NCBI GenBank assembly: GCA_028290305.1
Contig: JAQGKC010000181.1
Span: 1 to 32,898, forward strand
DNA: 32,898 bases
Source of the DNA: Bradyrhizobium sp.
GTDB lineage: Bacteria > Pseudomonadota > Alphaproteobacteria > Rhizobiales > Xanthobacteraceae
Reading direction: 5' to 3'
Shown here: positions 7,929-16,858 of the stretch, in pieces
Numbering within the stretch: the stretch's first letter is position 1
Layout: every line of letters begins with the position of its first letter
Notes under the pieces: model-generated
Told to the model about the DNA's origin: nothing
Database searches by the model: none
Seen by the model: the letters and a program-made list of their open reading frames with translations, nothing else
Position numbers and translations under genes: made by a program

Positions 7929-8501
7929 TTAGCGGTTCTGGCCGGGCACCCACAACACGTCTCCGGCGCCGTTATTGTTCACAGAACGGCTGGCGACGAA
8001 CAAAAAGTCCGACAGGCGGTTCATATACTGTATCCCAACATCGCTGACGGGTTCGTTGGGCTGCGCCGCGAGTTCCACCATGATCCGTTCCGCCCTGCGG
8101 CATATGGTGCGCGCCAGATGCAGATGCGCCGCGGCCGGCGTGCCACCGGGCAGTATGAACGAGGTCAACGGCGCCAACGGCGCGTTCAGGGTGTCGATAT
8201 CGCGCTCGAGGCGTTCGACCTGGCTTGACAGCATCCTTAAGCGCTCCGCCTTGCCCTCGCGCTGGGGCACCGCGAGATCGGCGCCGAGATCGAACAGATC
8301 GTTCTGGATCAGGCCCAGCATCGCATCGAGATCGCGCGCCTCGGCGAGATGCAACCGCACGGTGCCAATCGCGGCGTTGGTCTCGTCGACGGTTCCATAC
8401 GCGCTGATGCGCAAATCGTATTTCGGGCGACGTTCGCCACTTCCGAGCGCCGTGGTGCCGTCATCACCGGTCCGGGTATAGATACGATTGAGGACGACCA
8501 T
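7929..8501 (-). CDS. PduO-type ATP:cob(I)alamin adenosyltransferase
   Basis: This 190-residue enzyme transfers the adenosyl group of ATP to cob(I)alamin, making coenzyme B12 for mutases such as methylmalonyl-CoA mutase. The N-terminal ATP loop TRTGDDGTTALGSG and the core AYGTVDETNAAIG are both present, as is RRAERIMVEL in the C-terminal helix. The frame is open to 8798, but the family starts at MVVLNRIYTRTG, and AGAAGGG lies about 7 bases before that ATG at 8501. The neighbouring etf and hydroxyacyl-CoA dehydrogenase genes fit a role in propionate or fatty-acid metabolism. It follows the HIG1-type gene by 41 bases and probably shares its transcript. Confidence 0.92.
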   Translation of the reverse strand: MVVLNRIYTRTGDDGTTALGSGERRPKYDLRISAYGTVDETNAAIGTVRLHLAEARDLDAMLGLIQNDLFDLGADLAVPQREGKAERLRMLSSQVERLERDIDTLNAPLAPLTSFILPGGTPAAAHLHLARTICRRAERIMVELAAQPNEPVSDVGIQYMNRLSDFLFVASRSVNNNGAGDVLWVPGQNR

Positions 8502-8542
8502 GGCCCAACCCTTCTTTATTGATTCCGGTTCGCCGGGATGTC

Positions 8543-8737
8543 TCAGCGCCCCATCGCCCAGACCGTGAGCATGGTGATGACAATGGCGATAAATTGCAGC
8601 AGGACGCGCCATTGCATCAGTTTCTGGGAGCGGTTCGGCGACCCGCCCCGCATCATGTTGATAAGACCCAGCAGCAGCACGAAAGCGACGGCGCCGACGG
8701 CGATGGGAAGTACTAACTTGCTCAGGAACGAAACCAT
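8543..8737 (-). CDS. HIG1-type twin-transmembrane protein
   Basis: This 64-residue protein has two hydrophobic helices, about residues 7-29 and 45-62. The short polar loop between them holds the conserved pattern MMRGGSPNRSQKLMQWRV. This matches the small HIG1/twin-transmembrane proteins common in rhizobia; mitochondrial relatives associate with respiratory complexes. The frame runs open to 8965, but the extra sequence lacks the family pattern, so I place the start at the ATG at 8737. It is the first gene of a probable two-gene unit with the adenosyltransferase. Its bacterial role is not established. Confidence 0.8.
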   Translation of the reverse strand: MVSFLSKLVLPIAVGAVAFVLLLGLINMMRGGSPNRSQKLMQWRVLLQFIAIVITMLTVWAMGR

Positions 8738-8878
8738 AGCGCGTACATAACACCGTGCGGGGCGATCCGCCATCGCCAGCGTCGTGCGCAGACCGCAACG
8801 ACTGGCTTTTAACCCAATAATATCAGAAGGTAGGCTGGTTCGCCGACGTAACCCGTCTCTCCCAAGCCAAGGTGAAAC

Positions 8879-9772
8879 GTGAGGCAAGTTCGCTACGTCT
8901 ATCTGGTCGTAATGGATGCGTTCTACACGTTTCTCGCCGATGACGGCTGGGCGATCGCCAGCCACATCGCGCTGTCGACGCTGATGGCGCTGTTTCCGTT
9001 TCTGATCGTGCTGACGTCGCTGGCCGGCTTTTTCGGGTCGAAGGAACTCGCCGACCAGGCCGCCGGGTTATTGCTGCAAACCTGGCCAACACAGGTCGCC
9101 GACCAACTGTCTAGCCAGGTTCACGAGGTGCTTACAACGACCCGCGGCGATGCGCTGACCATCGGCGCGGTTCTTGCCGTATACTTTGCCTCCAACGGTG
9201 TCGAGGCCCTGCGCGTTGCGCTCAACCGCGCCTATGCGGTGGTCGAGCCGCGACGCTGGTATTGGCTGCGGCTGGAATCGATCGGTTACACGCTGGTCGC
9301 CGCCTTCACGTCGCTGGCGATGGCGTTCCTGATCGTGCTCGGCCCCCTGATTATCGAGGCGGTGCGGCGCCACATTCCCCTGATCGTTGAAACCAACGAG
9401 CATTTCTTCAACATTGCGCGCTACAGCATCACCATCATGGCGCTGGTCGTCGCGCTGTTTATTCTGCATGCGTGGCTTCCGGCAGGCCGCCGCCGGTTTC
9501 TGCAGATCCTGCCCGGCATCATTTTCACCGTGGTGGCATCGCTGATTTCAGGCGTCGTGTTCGGACAGTATCTTGCGCGCTTCGCCAACAATTACGTCAC
9601 CATGTATGCCGGCCTTGCGTCGGTCATTATCGCACTGGTGTTTCTGTATTTCATCGCCGCGATCTTCGTGTATGGCGGTGAACTGAACGCGGCGATCATC
9701 AAGTCGCGGCTGCCGCACGGCGTGTCGCTTCAAGCAGCGCAGTCGCTAAAGCCCTTGGACTCACGGGCTTGA
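8879..9772 (+). CDS. YihY/BrkB-family inner-membrane protein
   Basis: This 297-residue protein has about six membrane helices and the family features ALSTLMALFPFLIVL near residue 33 and a C-terminal YFIAAIFVYGGELNAA. The family was once called ribonuclease BN, but that activity belongs to another protein and its function is unknown. The start is GTG at 8879 with AAGGTG about 5 bases upstream. The last 74 bases overlap the 3' end of the hybrid kinase gene on the opposite strand. The divergent HIG1-type gene shares the 141-base upstream region. Confidence 0.9.
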   Translation: MRQVRYVYLVVMDAFYTFLADDGWAIASHIALSTLMALFPFLIVLTSLAGFFGSKELADQAAGLLLQTWPTQVADQLSSQVHEVLTTTRGDALTIGAVLAVYFASNGVEALRVALNRAYAVVEPRRWYWLRLESIGYTLVAAFTSLAMAFLIVLGPLIIEAVRRHIPLIVETNEHFFNIARYSITIMALVVALFILHAWLPAGRRRFLQILPGIIFTVVASLISGVVFGQYLARFANNYVTMYAGLASVIIALVFLYFIAAIFVYGGELNAAIIKSRLPHGVSLQAAQSLKPLDSRA

Positions 9773-10952
9773 CCAGAAAGGCGTCCGCGCCGGCCGCGCG
9801 CGATGCCGCTTCATCCTCGCCGCGGCCCGACACTCCGATGATCGCAATGCGGCCAAACGGTGGACGCAACGAACGAATTTGTTTGATGGCTTCGATGCCA
9901 TCAATGCCCGGCAACACCATGTCCATCAGCACCGCGTCAAAGTCGCCCCGTGCGATCCGCTCAGCGGCGGCCTCGCCCCGCCCGATGAATTCCGCCTGAT
10001 GACCAAGTTCGGTCAGGATCGTATTGAGCACGACGCGGCCGAACGGATTGTCCTCGACGCTGAGAATGCGCAACCCTCGCGCCGGATTTGACGAGGTATC
10101 CGCGTCGGCGCCGGACATGATCGTCAGCGATCCCTTCGCACGCGACATGATGACTGTCAGGGTGAATGTGGTGCCGCCGCCGCGCCGTTGCTCAACCACA
10201 ATGTCGCCACCCATTGCGCGCGCCAACTGCTTCACCGAGGACAAGCCTAGTCCCGCACCGCCGAAGCGCGACGCAATGCTGACATTGGCCTGCGAGAACG
10301 GGCGAAACAAACGCTTGATCTCGGCAAGTGTCAGACCGATGCCGCTGTCGGAGATCGCGAAGGCGATGCCGACCTTGCCTTTCGGACTGCGCACCGGCGC
10401 GACCTTCAAAACGACGCTGCCCTGCTCGGTGAACTTCACCGCATTGTCGATCAGGTTTTCCAGCGCGGCGCGCAGACGAACCGGATCGCCGATCACGAAT
10501 GCCGGGAGTTTTTCCGAAATCTCGACCGACGATTGAAGGCCCTTCGCCGCGGCCCGGCCGGCCAGCGAATCTCCGGCGTTGCGGGCGAGCGCGCGCAGAT
10601 CGAAGAAATCCTGCCGCACCTCAAGCCCGGAACTGCCGCTCCTCGCGGCATCGACGAACAACGTCGCGAGGCTGGCGAGATGTTCCGCTCCGGCCTTGAT
10701 GGTATCGACCCAGCGCCGCTCGCGCTCGTCCAGGTCGGACGTCGCCAGCAGGTCGCTGATGGCAAGAATTCCAGTGAGCGGCGTGCGGACCTCGTGCGCG
10801 AACGCGGCGAGCGCCGCCTCGACGATGCCAGGTACGGCAGCCACGGCAGCGTGTTTGCGCGCCTTGCGGGCGACTACCCCAGGAACACGTTTTTTCGTCG
10901 TCCGCCTTTTTGGCGGCCGCGCGCTGCGCTGCAAGCGCGATTTTGGCGCCAT
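9699..10952 (-). CDS. Hybrid sensor histidine kinase/response regulator, soluble
   Basis: This 417-residue protein has a basic Lys/Arg-rich N-terminus (residues 1-35), a phosphoacceptor helix with His53 in FAHEVRTPLTG, and an HATPase domain with Asn170 (N box), DSGIG near 202 and GGAGLGLSS near 231. A receiver domain covers about residues 294-412, with Asp344 as phosphoacceptor and Lys395 in the KPVS motif. There is no membrane segment or recognisable sensor domain, so it likely receives its signal from a partner in the cytoplasm. No response regulator lies next to it. The final 24 codons, including Lys395, are encoded opposite the BrkB 3' end. Confidence 0.9.
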   Translation of the reverse strand: MAPKSRLQRSARPPKRRTTKKRVPGVVARKARKHAAVAAVPGIVEAALAAFAHEVRTPLTGILAISDLLATSDLDERERRWVDTIKAGAEHLASLATLFVDAARSGSSGLEVRQDFFDLRALARNAGDSLAGRAAAKGLQSSVEISEKLPAFVIGDPVRLRAALENLIDNAVKFTEQGSVVLKVAPVRSPKGKVGIAFAISDSGIGLTLAEIKRLFRPFSQANVSIASRFGGAGLGLSSVKQLARAMGGDIVVEQRRGGGTTFTLTVIMSRAKGSLTIMSGADADTSSNPARGLRILSVEDNPFGRVVLNTILTELGHQAEFIGRGEAAAERIARGDFDAVLMDMVLPGIDGIEAIKQIRSLRPPFGRIAIIGVSGRGEDEAASRAAGADAFLVKPVSPRALATALLEATRRAAAAT

Positions 10953-11057
10953 GATTCCCCCGACCCGGCAGGCCTAGCATGCCACGGCCGGGCTGCGGGA
11001 GTCACGCCGAAGCGGATTTTTCCACCCGCGACCGGCCGGCGGCATCGTCCGCCCCAA

Positions 11058-11930
11058 TTAAGGCAGACCGACCATGCGGCGGATGTCGGCCGGCACGGCT
11101 CCCCTGGCGCGGAGTTCACGCAAGCCCGTGGCCTCAGTCGACTTCGAGAGCTTCCGCCCGACGCCATCGAGAACGAGGCGATGGTGCCGGTAGGCCGGTT
11201 GCGGCAACCCAAGCAGTCTTTGCAGCAGCCGATGGACGCTGGTCGACCAGAACAGGTCCTGGCCACGCACCACTTCTGTCACGCCCTGCAAGGCGTCGTC
11301 GATCACCACCGAAAGATGATAACTGGTGGGCGTCTCCCTTCGCGCGAGTATGATGTCGCCCCAGGCTTCCGGCCGGGCGGCCACTGATCCGGTCTCGCCC
11401 GCGGGACCTTCGCCGTGCTCAATCCAACTGACGTCGCCGGCGCGCGCGCAGGCTGCCGCCACGTCGAGCCGCAGTGCATAGGTTGCGCCCGATTCAAGCA
11501 ATCGCGCGCGCTCATCGGGCGAAAGCAACTTCGCCGCGCCGGGATAGAGCGGCGCCCCGTCGGGGTCGCGCGGCCATCGGCCATGCGCCTCGTGCTGCAC
11601 CACCAGTCGTGCGATCTCGGCGCGGCTCTCGAAACCCGGATAGACCAGACCCTCGGCCGAAAGTTTTTCGACCGCATCGCGATACTCGGCGAGATGCCGG
11701 GATTGCCGCCGCACCGGCTGTTCCCAGGCGATACCGAGCCAGGCGAGGTCTTCATAGATGGCGGTCTCGAACTCCGGCCTGCAGCGGGTGGTGTCGATAT
11801 CCTCGATGCGCAGCAGGAATCGCCCGCCGGTCTGTCGCGCCAGATCGTAGTTCAGCAGCGCCGAATAGGCGTGGCCGAGATGAAGATAACCGTTCGGGCT
11901 CGGCGCAAAGCGGAAGACGGGCGGCGGCAT
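11058..11930 (-). CDS. gluQ: Glutamyl-Q tRNA(Asp) synthetase
   Basis: This 290-residue class I synthetase-like enzyme attaches glutamate to queuosine at position 34 of tRNA(Asp). It has the HIGH-type motif as HLGH (residues 17-20) after FAPSPNGY, the IEDID element, and the KMSKS-type motif as KLSKS near residue 264. It lacks the anticodon-binding domain, as expected for the short GluQ paralogue. The zinc site of the E. coli enzyme (Cys-x-Cys ... Tyr ... Cys) is not visible: the corresponding stretch reads YPGFESRAEI with no cysteines. It is divergent from alkA across only 37 bases. AAAGAGA precedes the ATG at 11930. Confidence 0.92.
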   Translation of the reverse strand: MPPPVFRFAPSPNGYLHLGHAYSALLNYDLARQTGGRFLLRIEDIDTTRCRPEFETAIYEDLAWLGIAWEQPVRRQSRHLAEYRDAVEKLSAEGLVYPGFESRAEIARLVVQHEAHGRWPRDPDGAPLYPGAAKLLSPDERARLLESGATYALRLDVAAACARAGDVSWIEHGEGPAGETGSVAARPEAWGDIILARRETPTSYHLSVVIDDALQGVTEVVRGQDLFWSTSVHRLLQRLLGLPQPAYRHHRLVLDGVGRKLSKSTEATGLRELRARGAVPADIRRMVGLP

Positions 11931-11967
11931 TGATCTCTTTCACCGGACATGATGATTCTAGATCGCA

Positions 11968-12714
11968 ATGACCATCCACCTCAACACCCAGGCCGACCTC
12001 GAAGACGCCATCCAAACGCTGGTCAAGCAGGATCCGCGGCTGAAACCCGTGCTCGACATCGCGGGCATGCCGGCGCTGCGGCAACGCGAGCCTGGCTTCG
12101 CCGGCCTCGCTGCGATCGTTTGCGGCCAGCAACTATCCACCGCCAGCGCTGCGGCGATCTGGGCCCGCCTCAACGCCGCGTTCGATCCGTTTCATCATGA
12201 CGCGCTGCGCTGCGCCCGCGCCGATCGTCTCGGCCGGCTGGGGCTGTCGGCAGCCAAGATCAAGACCCTGAAGAACCTCGCGCGCGAACTCGCGGCGGAA
12301 CGGTTGAATCTCGACATCCTGGCGAACGAAGATGCCGACGCCGCTCATAACACGCTGACGGCGCTGCATGGCATCGGCCCATGGACCGCCGACGTCTATC
12401 TGCTGTTTTGCCTCGGCCATGGCGACGCCTGGCCCGCGGGCGATCTCGCCATGCAGGAAGCGGTCAAGATCGGCTTGGGCCTGAAGATGCGGCCGACCGC
12501 AAAGCAGATGGCGCCGCTGGCGGAGCCGTGGCGGCCGCTGCGCGGCGCCGCGGCGCATCTGTGGTGGAGCTATAACAGGGCGCTGAAAAAACGAGAGGGC
12601 GTGATCGGCGGCGAGGAAAAAGCGAACGCTGTTTTAAACAAGATGGCTGTCGCAAAACGGACATCGGCGGAGGGAAAGATCACGGCTGAAAAAATGCCGG
12701 GATCGAAAAAATGA
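11968..12714 (+). CDS. alkA: DNA-3-methyladenine glycosylase II (HhH-GPD family)
   Basis: This 248-residue base-excision repair enzyme removes alkylated purines. The helix-hairpin-helix LHGIGPWTADVYLL lies at about residues 133-146, and the catalytic aspartate at 159 in AGDLAMQEA. It lacks the N-terminal extra domain of E. coli AlkA, so it matches the short rhizobial type. The C-terminus after residue 207 is a Lys-rich tail outside the family core. The stop TGA overlaps the ATG of the DUF2855 gene as ATGA, so the two are coupled. It is divergent from gluQ. Confidence 0.9.
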   Translation: MTIHLNTQADLEDAIQTLVKQDPRLKPVLDIAGMPALRQREPGFAGLAAIVCGQQLSTASAAAIWARLNAAFDPFHHDALRCARADRLGRLGLSAAKIKTLKNLARELAAERLNLDILANEDADAAHNTLTALHGIGPWTADVYLLFCLGHGDAWPAGDLAMQEAVKIGLGLKMRPTAKQMAPLAEPWRPLRGAAAHLWWSYNRALKKREGVIGGEEKANAVLNKMAVAKRTSAEGKITAEKMPGSKK

Positions 12715-13802
12715 AATCCACCGACTTCATCGTCGCCCGCGATGATCTGCAGCAATGCAAATTCATCGAGACGCAACTGCCTGATGCGACCGCACTGCCC
12801 GATGAGGCGCTGCTGATCAAGGTCGATCGCTTTGCGTTCACCGCCAACAACATCACCTACGCCGTTCTCGGCGACCAGTTGAAATACTGGCAATTGTTTC
12901 CGGCGCCCGAAGGTTTCGGCAACGTTCCGGTGTGGGGGTTTGGCGACGTGATCGCCTCGAATCATCCTGGCATTGCGACCGGAGAACGCCTGTTCGGCTA
13001 TTTTCCGATGGCGACGCATCTGGTGATCGAGGCCACTGACGTCAGCAAGCGCGGCCTGCGCGACGCCGCTGCGCATCGCCAGGGCGTGGCGCCGGTCTAC
13101 AACGCCTATGCGCGCGTCAGCGGCGATCCTGCTTTCGCCGGACAGCAGGGCGATTATCAGGCGCTGCTGCGGCCGCTGTTCATGCTGTCGTTTCTGGTCG
13201 ACGATTATCTCGGCGAGAACGAGTTTTATGGCGCGGAGAGCGTCATGCTCTCCAGCGCCTCGAGCAAGACTGCGTTCGGCCTCGCGCATCTCTTGCATGC
13301 GCAGCGCAAGGGAATCCGGGTGATCGGGCTCACCTCGGCGGCCAATACCGATTTCGTCGGATCGCTCGGCTGCTACGACGAAGTCGTGACCTATGACCGC
13401 GTGACATCGCTGCCATCAGATTCACCGGTGGCGTTCGTGGACATGGCAGGTAACAGCGAATTGCGCGCGAAGCTTCATCGGCATTTCGGCGATCAGATGA
13501 AATACTCGGGACGCATCGGGCTCACGCATCGCAGCTCATCGCCCGATGAGCCGGAGCTGCCCGGCGCAACGCCTACCTGGTTCTTCGCGCCCGACCAGAT
13601 TCGCAAGCGCGCCAAAGAGTGGGGGCCGGGCGGCATCGATAAAAGGTTCAGCGCGGCGTGGTCCGGCTTTGCCCCGATGCTGGAACGTTGCCTCAAGGTG
13701 ATCGAAGGCCGTGGGCCGGCGGCGGTGAAACAAGCCTATCTCGATACGCTGGCTGGCCGTATTCCTCCGGATCAGGGCCACATGCTGTCAGTGCGGGACT
13801 AA
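12711..13802 (+). CDS. DUF2855 family protein, oxidoreductase-like
   Basis: This 363-residue protein matches the DUF2855 family, whose layout resembles medium-chain dehydrogenases. The N-terminal part has NNITYAVLGD near residue 46 and the typical VPVWGFGDV. The central region around SVMLSSASSKTAFGLA resembles a nucleotide-binding turn, although the classic GxGxxG is missing. No catalytic zinc ligands are evident. The substrate and cofactor are not known. It overlaps the alkA stop by 4 bases and is probably co-transcribed and coupled with it. Confidence 0.85.
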   Translation: MKSTDFIVARDDLQQCKFIETQLPDATALPDEALLIKVDRFAFTANNITYAVLGDQLKYWQLFPAPEGFGNVPVWGFGDVIASNHPGIATGERLFGYFPMATHLVIEATDVSKRGLRDAAAHRQGVAPVYNAYARVSGDPAFAGQQGDYQALLRPLFMLSFLVDDYLGENEFYGAESVMLSSASSKTAFGLAHLLHAQRKGIRVIGLTSAANTDFVGSLGCYDEVVTYDRVTSLPSDSPVAFVDMAGNSELRAKLHRHFGDQMKYSGRIGLTHRSSSPDEPELPGATPTWFFAPDQIRKRAKEWGPGGIDKRFSAAWSGFAPMLERCLKVIEGRGPAAVKQAYLDTLAGRIPPDQGHMLSVRD

Positions 13803-13885
13803 CCGGCTTTCTGCGCGACCCCAAACCGGTATAGGCTCTGCGGCAGGGAAAACGCCGCAAAGACGGCCGGTGAAGAGAAACGCGC

Positions 13886-15676
13886 ATGCTGGACAAAACC
13901 ACTGATATTTCGATCGCCACGGAAAATTGGCTGGCGCAGTTCGAAAGCGCACTCGGCCAGCTCGACGACGTCCTGCTGAAAACCCTGTTCCATCCCGACA
14001 GCTATTGGCGCGACGTGCTGGCGCTGAGCTGGAACCTGCAGACGATCAATGGCGCAGACGCCATCTTGAGAGAGTTGAAGGTCCACAGCGAACGCGCCTC
14101 CCCCGGCGGATTCAGGATCGATCCCGATCGAACCGCGCCGCGCAAGTTGATACGCGCGGGTACCAATGCGATTGAAGCGATTTTCAAATTCGAGACCGCG
14201 CAAGGTCGCGGCAGCGGAATTCTGCGGCTGATCCCGGATGCCGGCGACGGCAACAGGCTGAAAGCCTGGACGCTGCTCACCGCGCTCGACGAATTAAAAG
14301 GCTTTGAGGAACTGCAAGGAAACTCGCGGCCGCGGGGCAAATCCTACTCGCGCGATTTTCGCGGCCCCAACTGGCTCGACCTGCGAAAAGCCGCGGCTCA
14401 ATATGCCGACCACGATCCCGATGTGCTGGTGGTCGGCGGCGGACAGGCCGGACTGACGATCGCGGCACGCCTCAAGCAGTTGCGGATCGACACGCTGATC
14501 GTCGACCGCGAAGCGCGCGTCGGCGACAACTGGCGCAATCGCTACCACGCGCTGACGCTGCACAACCAGGTGCAGGTCAACCACCTCCCCTACATGCCGT
14601 TCCCGTCGAACTGGCCGGTCTATATTCCCAAGGACAAGCTCGCCAACTGGTTCGAGGCCTATGTCGAGAGCATGGAGATCAACTACTGGACCGGTACCGA
14701 GTTCGAGAGCGGCGCCTACGACGAAGCGAAAGAACGCTGGTCGGTAGTGCTGCGCCGGGCTGACGGCAGCACGCGCATGATGCATCCGCGGCATGTCGTG
14801 ATGGCCACCGGCGTCAGCGGCATTCCGAACTTGCCTGAGATCCCCGGCTTGAAGAACTTTACCGGCACGATTCTGCATTCCAGCCGATACGACGATGGCG
14901 AGGCGTGGAAGGGCAAAAAGGCTGTGGTCATCGGCACCGGCAACAGCGGCCACGACATCGCGCAGGACCTGCATTCGAGCGGCGCCGAGGTCACGCTGGT
15001 GCAGCGCAGTTCGACGCTGATCACCAATATCGAACCATCGGCGCAACTGGCCTATGCCTCCTATAATGAGGGCACACTGGAGGATAATGACCTGATCGCG
15101 ACCTCGATGCCGTTGGCGCTGGCGAAAAAAAGCCATATCATGCTGACCGAACAATCGAAAAAATTCGACCAGCAATTGCTGGATGGCTTGGAGCGGGTCG
15201 GGTTCAAACTCGACTACGGCGATGGCGGCACCGGCTGGCAGTTCAAGTACCTTACCCGCGGCGGTGGATATTACTTCAACGTCGGCTGTTCCGATCTGGT
15301 GGTCAGCGGAGAGATCGGACTGAAGCAGTTTGCAGACATCGAATCGTTTGTCACAGACGGCGCGCGAATGAAAAACGGCGAGAGGCTTGCCGCCGATCTG
15401 ATCGTGCTGGCGACCGGCTACAAGCCGCAGGAATATCTGGTGCGCAAACTGTTCGGCGACGAGGTCGTGAACCGCGTCGGCCCGATCTGGGGATTCGGCG
15501 AGGGGCAAGAATTGCGCAACATGTATATGCGCACCGGCCAGCCCGGCCTCTGGTTCATCGCCGGCAGCCTGGCGCAATGCCGGATCAACTCGAAATACCT
15601 CGCGCTGCAGATCAAGGCCATCGAGGAAGGCCTGCTGCCGCGCGGCGCATGCGGTCCGCCTCACCTTTCCTCATGA
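13886..15676 (+). CDS. Flavin-containing monooxygenase with N-terminal NTF2-like domain
   Basis: This 596-residue protein has two parts. Residues 1 to about 140 resemble an NTF2/SnoaL-like domain (HPDSYWRDVLALSWN). Residues about 178-590 form a two-dinucleotide monooxygenase: FAD motif GGGQAG at 184-189, a motif near WRNRYHALTLHNQ, ATGVSGIPNLPEIPG at about 307-321, NADPH motif GTGNSG at 350-355, and the C-terminal LATGYKP. Enzymes of this layout oxygenate nitrogen, sulfur or ketone carbon; the substrate here is unknown. GAAGAG sits about 8 bases before the ATG. The last 16 bases overlap the end of the DUF2380-like gene on the other strand. Confidence 0.92.
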   Translation: MLDKTTDISIATENWLAQFESALGQLDDVLLKTLFHPDSYWRDVLALSWNLQTINGADAILRELKVHSERASPGGFRIDPDRTAPRKLIRAGTNAIEAIFKFETAQGRGSGILRLIPDAGDGNRLKAWTLLTALDELKGFEELQGNSRPRGKSYSRDFRGPNWLDLRKAAAQYADHDPDVLVVGGGQAGLTIAARLKQLRIDTLIVDREARVGDNWRNRYHALTLHNQVQVNHLPYMPFPSNWPVYIPKDKLANWFEAYVESMEINYWTGTEFESGAYDEAKERWSVVLRRADGSTRMMHPRHVVMATGVSGIPNLPEIPGLKNFTGTILHSSRYDDGEAWKGKKAVVIGTGNSGHDIAQDLHSSGAEVTLVQRSSTLITNIEPSAQLAYASYNEGTLEDNDLIATSMPLALAKKSHIMLTEQSKKFDQQLLDGLERVGFKLDYGDGGTGWQFKYLTRGGGYYFNVGCSDLVVSGEIGLKQFADIESFVTDGARMKNGERLAADLIVLATGYKPQEYLVRKLFGDEVVNRVGPIWGFGEGQELRNMYMRTGQPGLWFIAGSLAQCRINSKYLALQIKAIEEGLLPRGACGPPHLSS

Positions 15677-16163
15677 TCCAGGATTTCCCGGACGATGAAG
15701 GATTCCGCGTGGCGCCAGGCCTTATCGTTGTCGCCGCGGAAGGTGACGAGACGATTGAAGACGACATTGCGGGTTTTCACATCGACAATGTCGAATTTTG
15801 CCCATTGCACGAGCGTGCTGAGCTTGTGAAAGCTGCTAATCAGCAGATAGGCGGCGCCGGCCGCTTGCGCCTTGTCGAGCAACTGATCTGCATCGATGTC
15901 GCCAACCGAACAGGCGTTTGGCGGACAATCAAGGGCGACGTTTCGCACCTTTCCGCTCGCCGCTAAATCGGTGCGCAACGAGGCTTCGAATTCGCGCAGG
16001 CGTCGGAAATGATCGGCGCTTTGATCGATGACCTCGCCCGAGGTGCGACCGCCAGCACGGGCGCCTCGGCTTGCGCCTGGCTTTGCCGAATCGGACTGGC
16101 GTAGAAAACGGCGGCGGCAATCAAGCCAAGGCCCACTGATGTTAGTTTTATCAGCTTTTTCAT
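15661..16163 (-). pseudogene. DUF2380-like secreted protein, frameshifted
   Basis: The first frame (from ATG at 16163) encodes a signal peptide (MKKLIKLTSVGLGLIAAAVF) and continues APVLAVA. Homology then resumes in another frame with TSGEVIDQSADHFRRLREFEASLRTDL and runs to the stop at 15661. Compared with the upstream paralogue (LAVFPFELEDFSAG), several residues are missing at the junction near 16038-16052, with a net loss of one base modulo three. The C-terminal half (STLVQWAKFDIVDV, VTFRGDNDKAWRHAE) is well kept. The start is 6 bases after the stop of the intact paralogue, so the two formed an operon. Confidence 0.75.
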
Positions 16164-16169
16164 GGGAAC

Positions 16170-16694
16170 CTAGTCCGCCTTTTCCAGCAAACGGCGCTGG
16201 ATCAGCCAGCGCGCTCCACGGCTCCAGGCCGAATTGGCGCCCACGCGCAGATCGGTCTGCTCGACGTCGACGAGCGCTCCGGATTGGGCGTCGCGAATTT
16301 TGTAGGTCACCGCGTAGTCCGTGCGGCTGATGCGCGTGACGATTCCAATCATGGATTGGTCCGCGTGAAGGCCAGCGGCGATTTTAGCTTCGCAACCCTC
16401 GCAATCGTGCAATTTGCCTGCTTTCGCTGCTTCGTCGTTCACTGCGCCGACGTCGACCAATTTATAACGTCCCGATTCCGCGATCAGCCGACGCGCCTCT
16501 TCCGTCGAAAGCCGCAATTGCTCGCGGTCGATATCGTCGGGAGGAACATATGCCGCGCCCGCGCTGAAATCTTCCAGTTCAAAGGGAAAGACCGCCAGTC
16601 TGATCGGGGACGGCGCAACCGATTCGTCTGCCGTGGCGACTGCGAACCCTGCAACAACCATTGCCGAAGCGAGGATAAAAGGAATGCCGCGCAT
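16170..16694 (-). CDS. DUF2380-like secreted protein
   Basis: This 174-residue protein has an N-terminal signal peptide (MRGIPFILASAMVVAGFAVATA), then a globular region beginning IRLAVFPFELEDFSAG and ending WSRGARWLIQRRLL. It matches the DUF2380/DUF3280-type periplasmic proteins of unknown function, which resemble in fold the periplasmic domains that bind envelope ligands. Two cysteines (CEGCE) near its middle may form a small redox or metal site. I chose ATG 16694 because GGAGGG lies 8 bases upstream; the frame is open to 16727. It is divergent from the sensor kinase, so it may lie under its control. Confidence 0.75.
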   Translation of the reverse strand: MRGIPFILASAMVVAGFAVATADESVAPSPIRLAVFPFELEDFSAGAAYVPPDDIDREQLRLSTEEARRLIAESGRYKLVDVGAVNDEAAKAGKLHDCEGCEAKIAAGLHADQSMIGIVTRISRTDYAVTYKIRDAQSGALVDVEQTDLRVGANSAWSRGARWLIQRRLLEKAD

Positions 16695-16858
16695 GGATGC
16701 ACCCTCCAGAAACCTGATCGTCCCCATATCGTCGCATCCGCCTCCTGCGCGAAATGGAGATTTTCCCTGGATTGACCGGGTGAAATGCCCGATCTTGGCT
16801 TGCGAGGCTTTCTTCTCGACGAAATCTGCTTCTAAATACGCGGAGGGAGTGGAACAGC

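Noticed and set aside
14294..15664. 456-codon open frame on the minus strand opposite the monooxygenase
   Set aside because: The plus frame has clear FAD and NADPH motifs; the minus frame is rich in Arg, Gln and His, as expected of a shadow.
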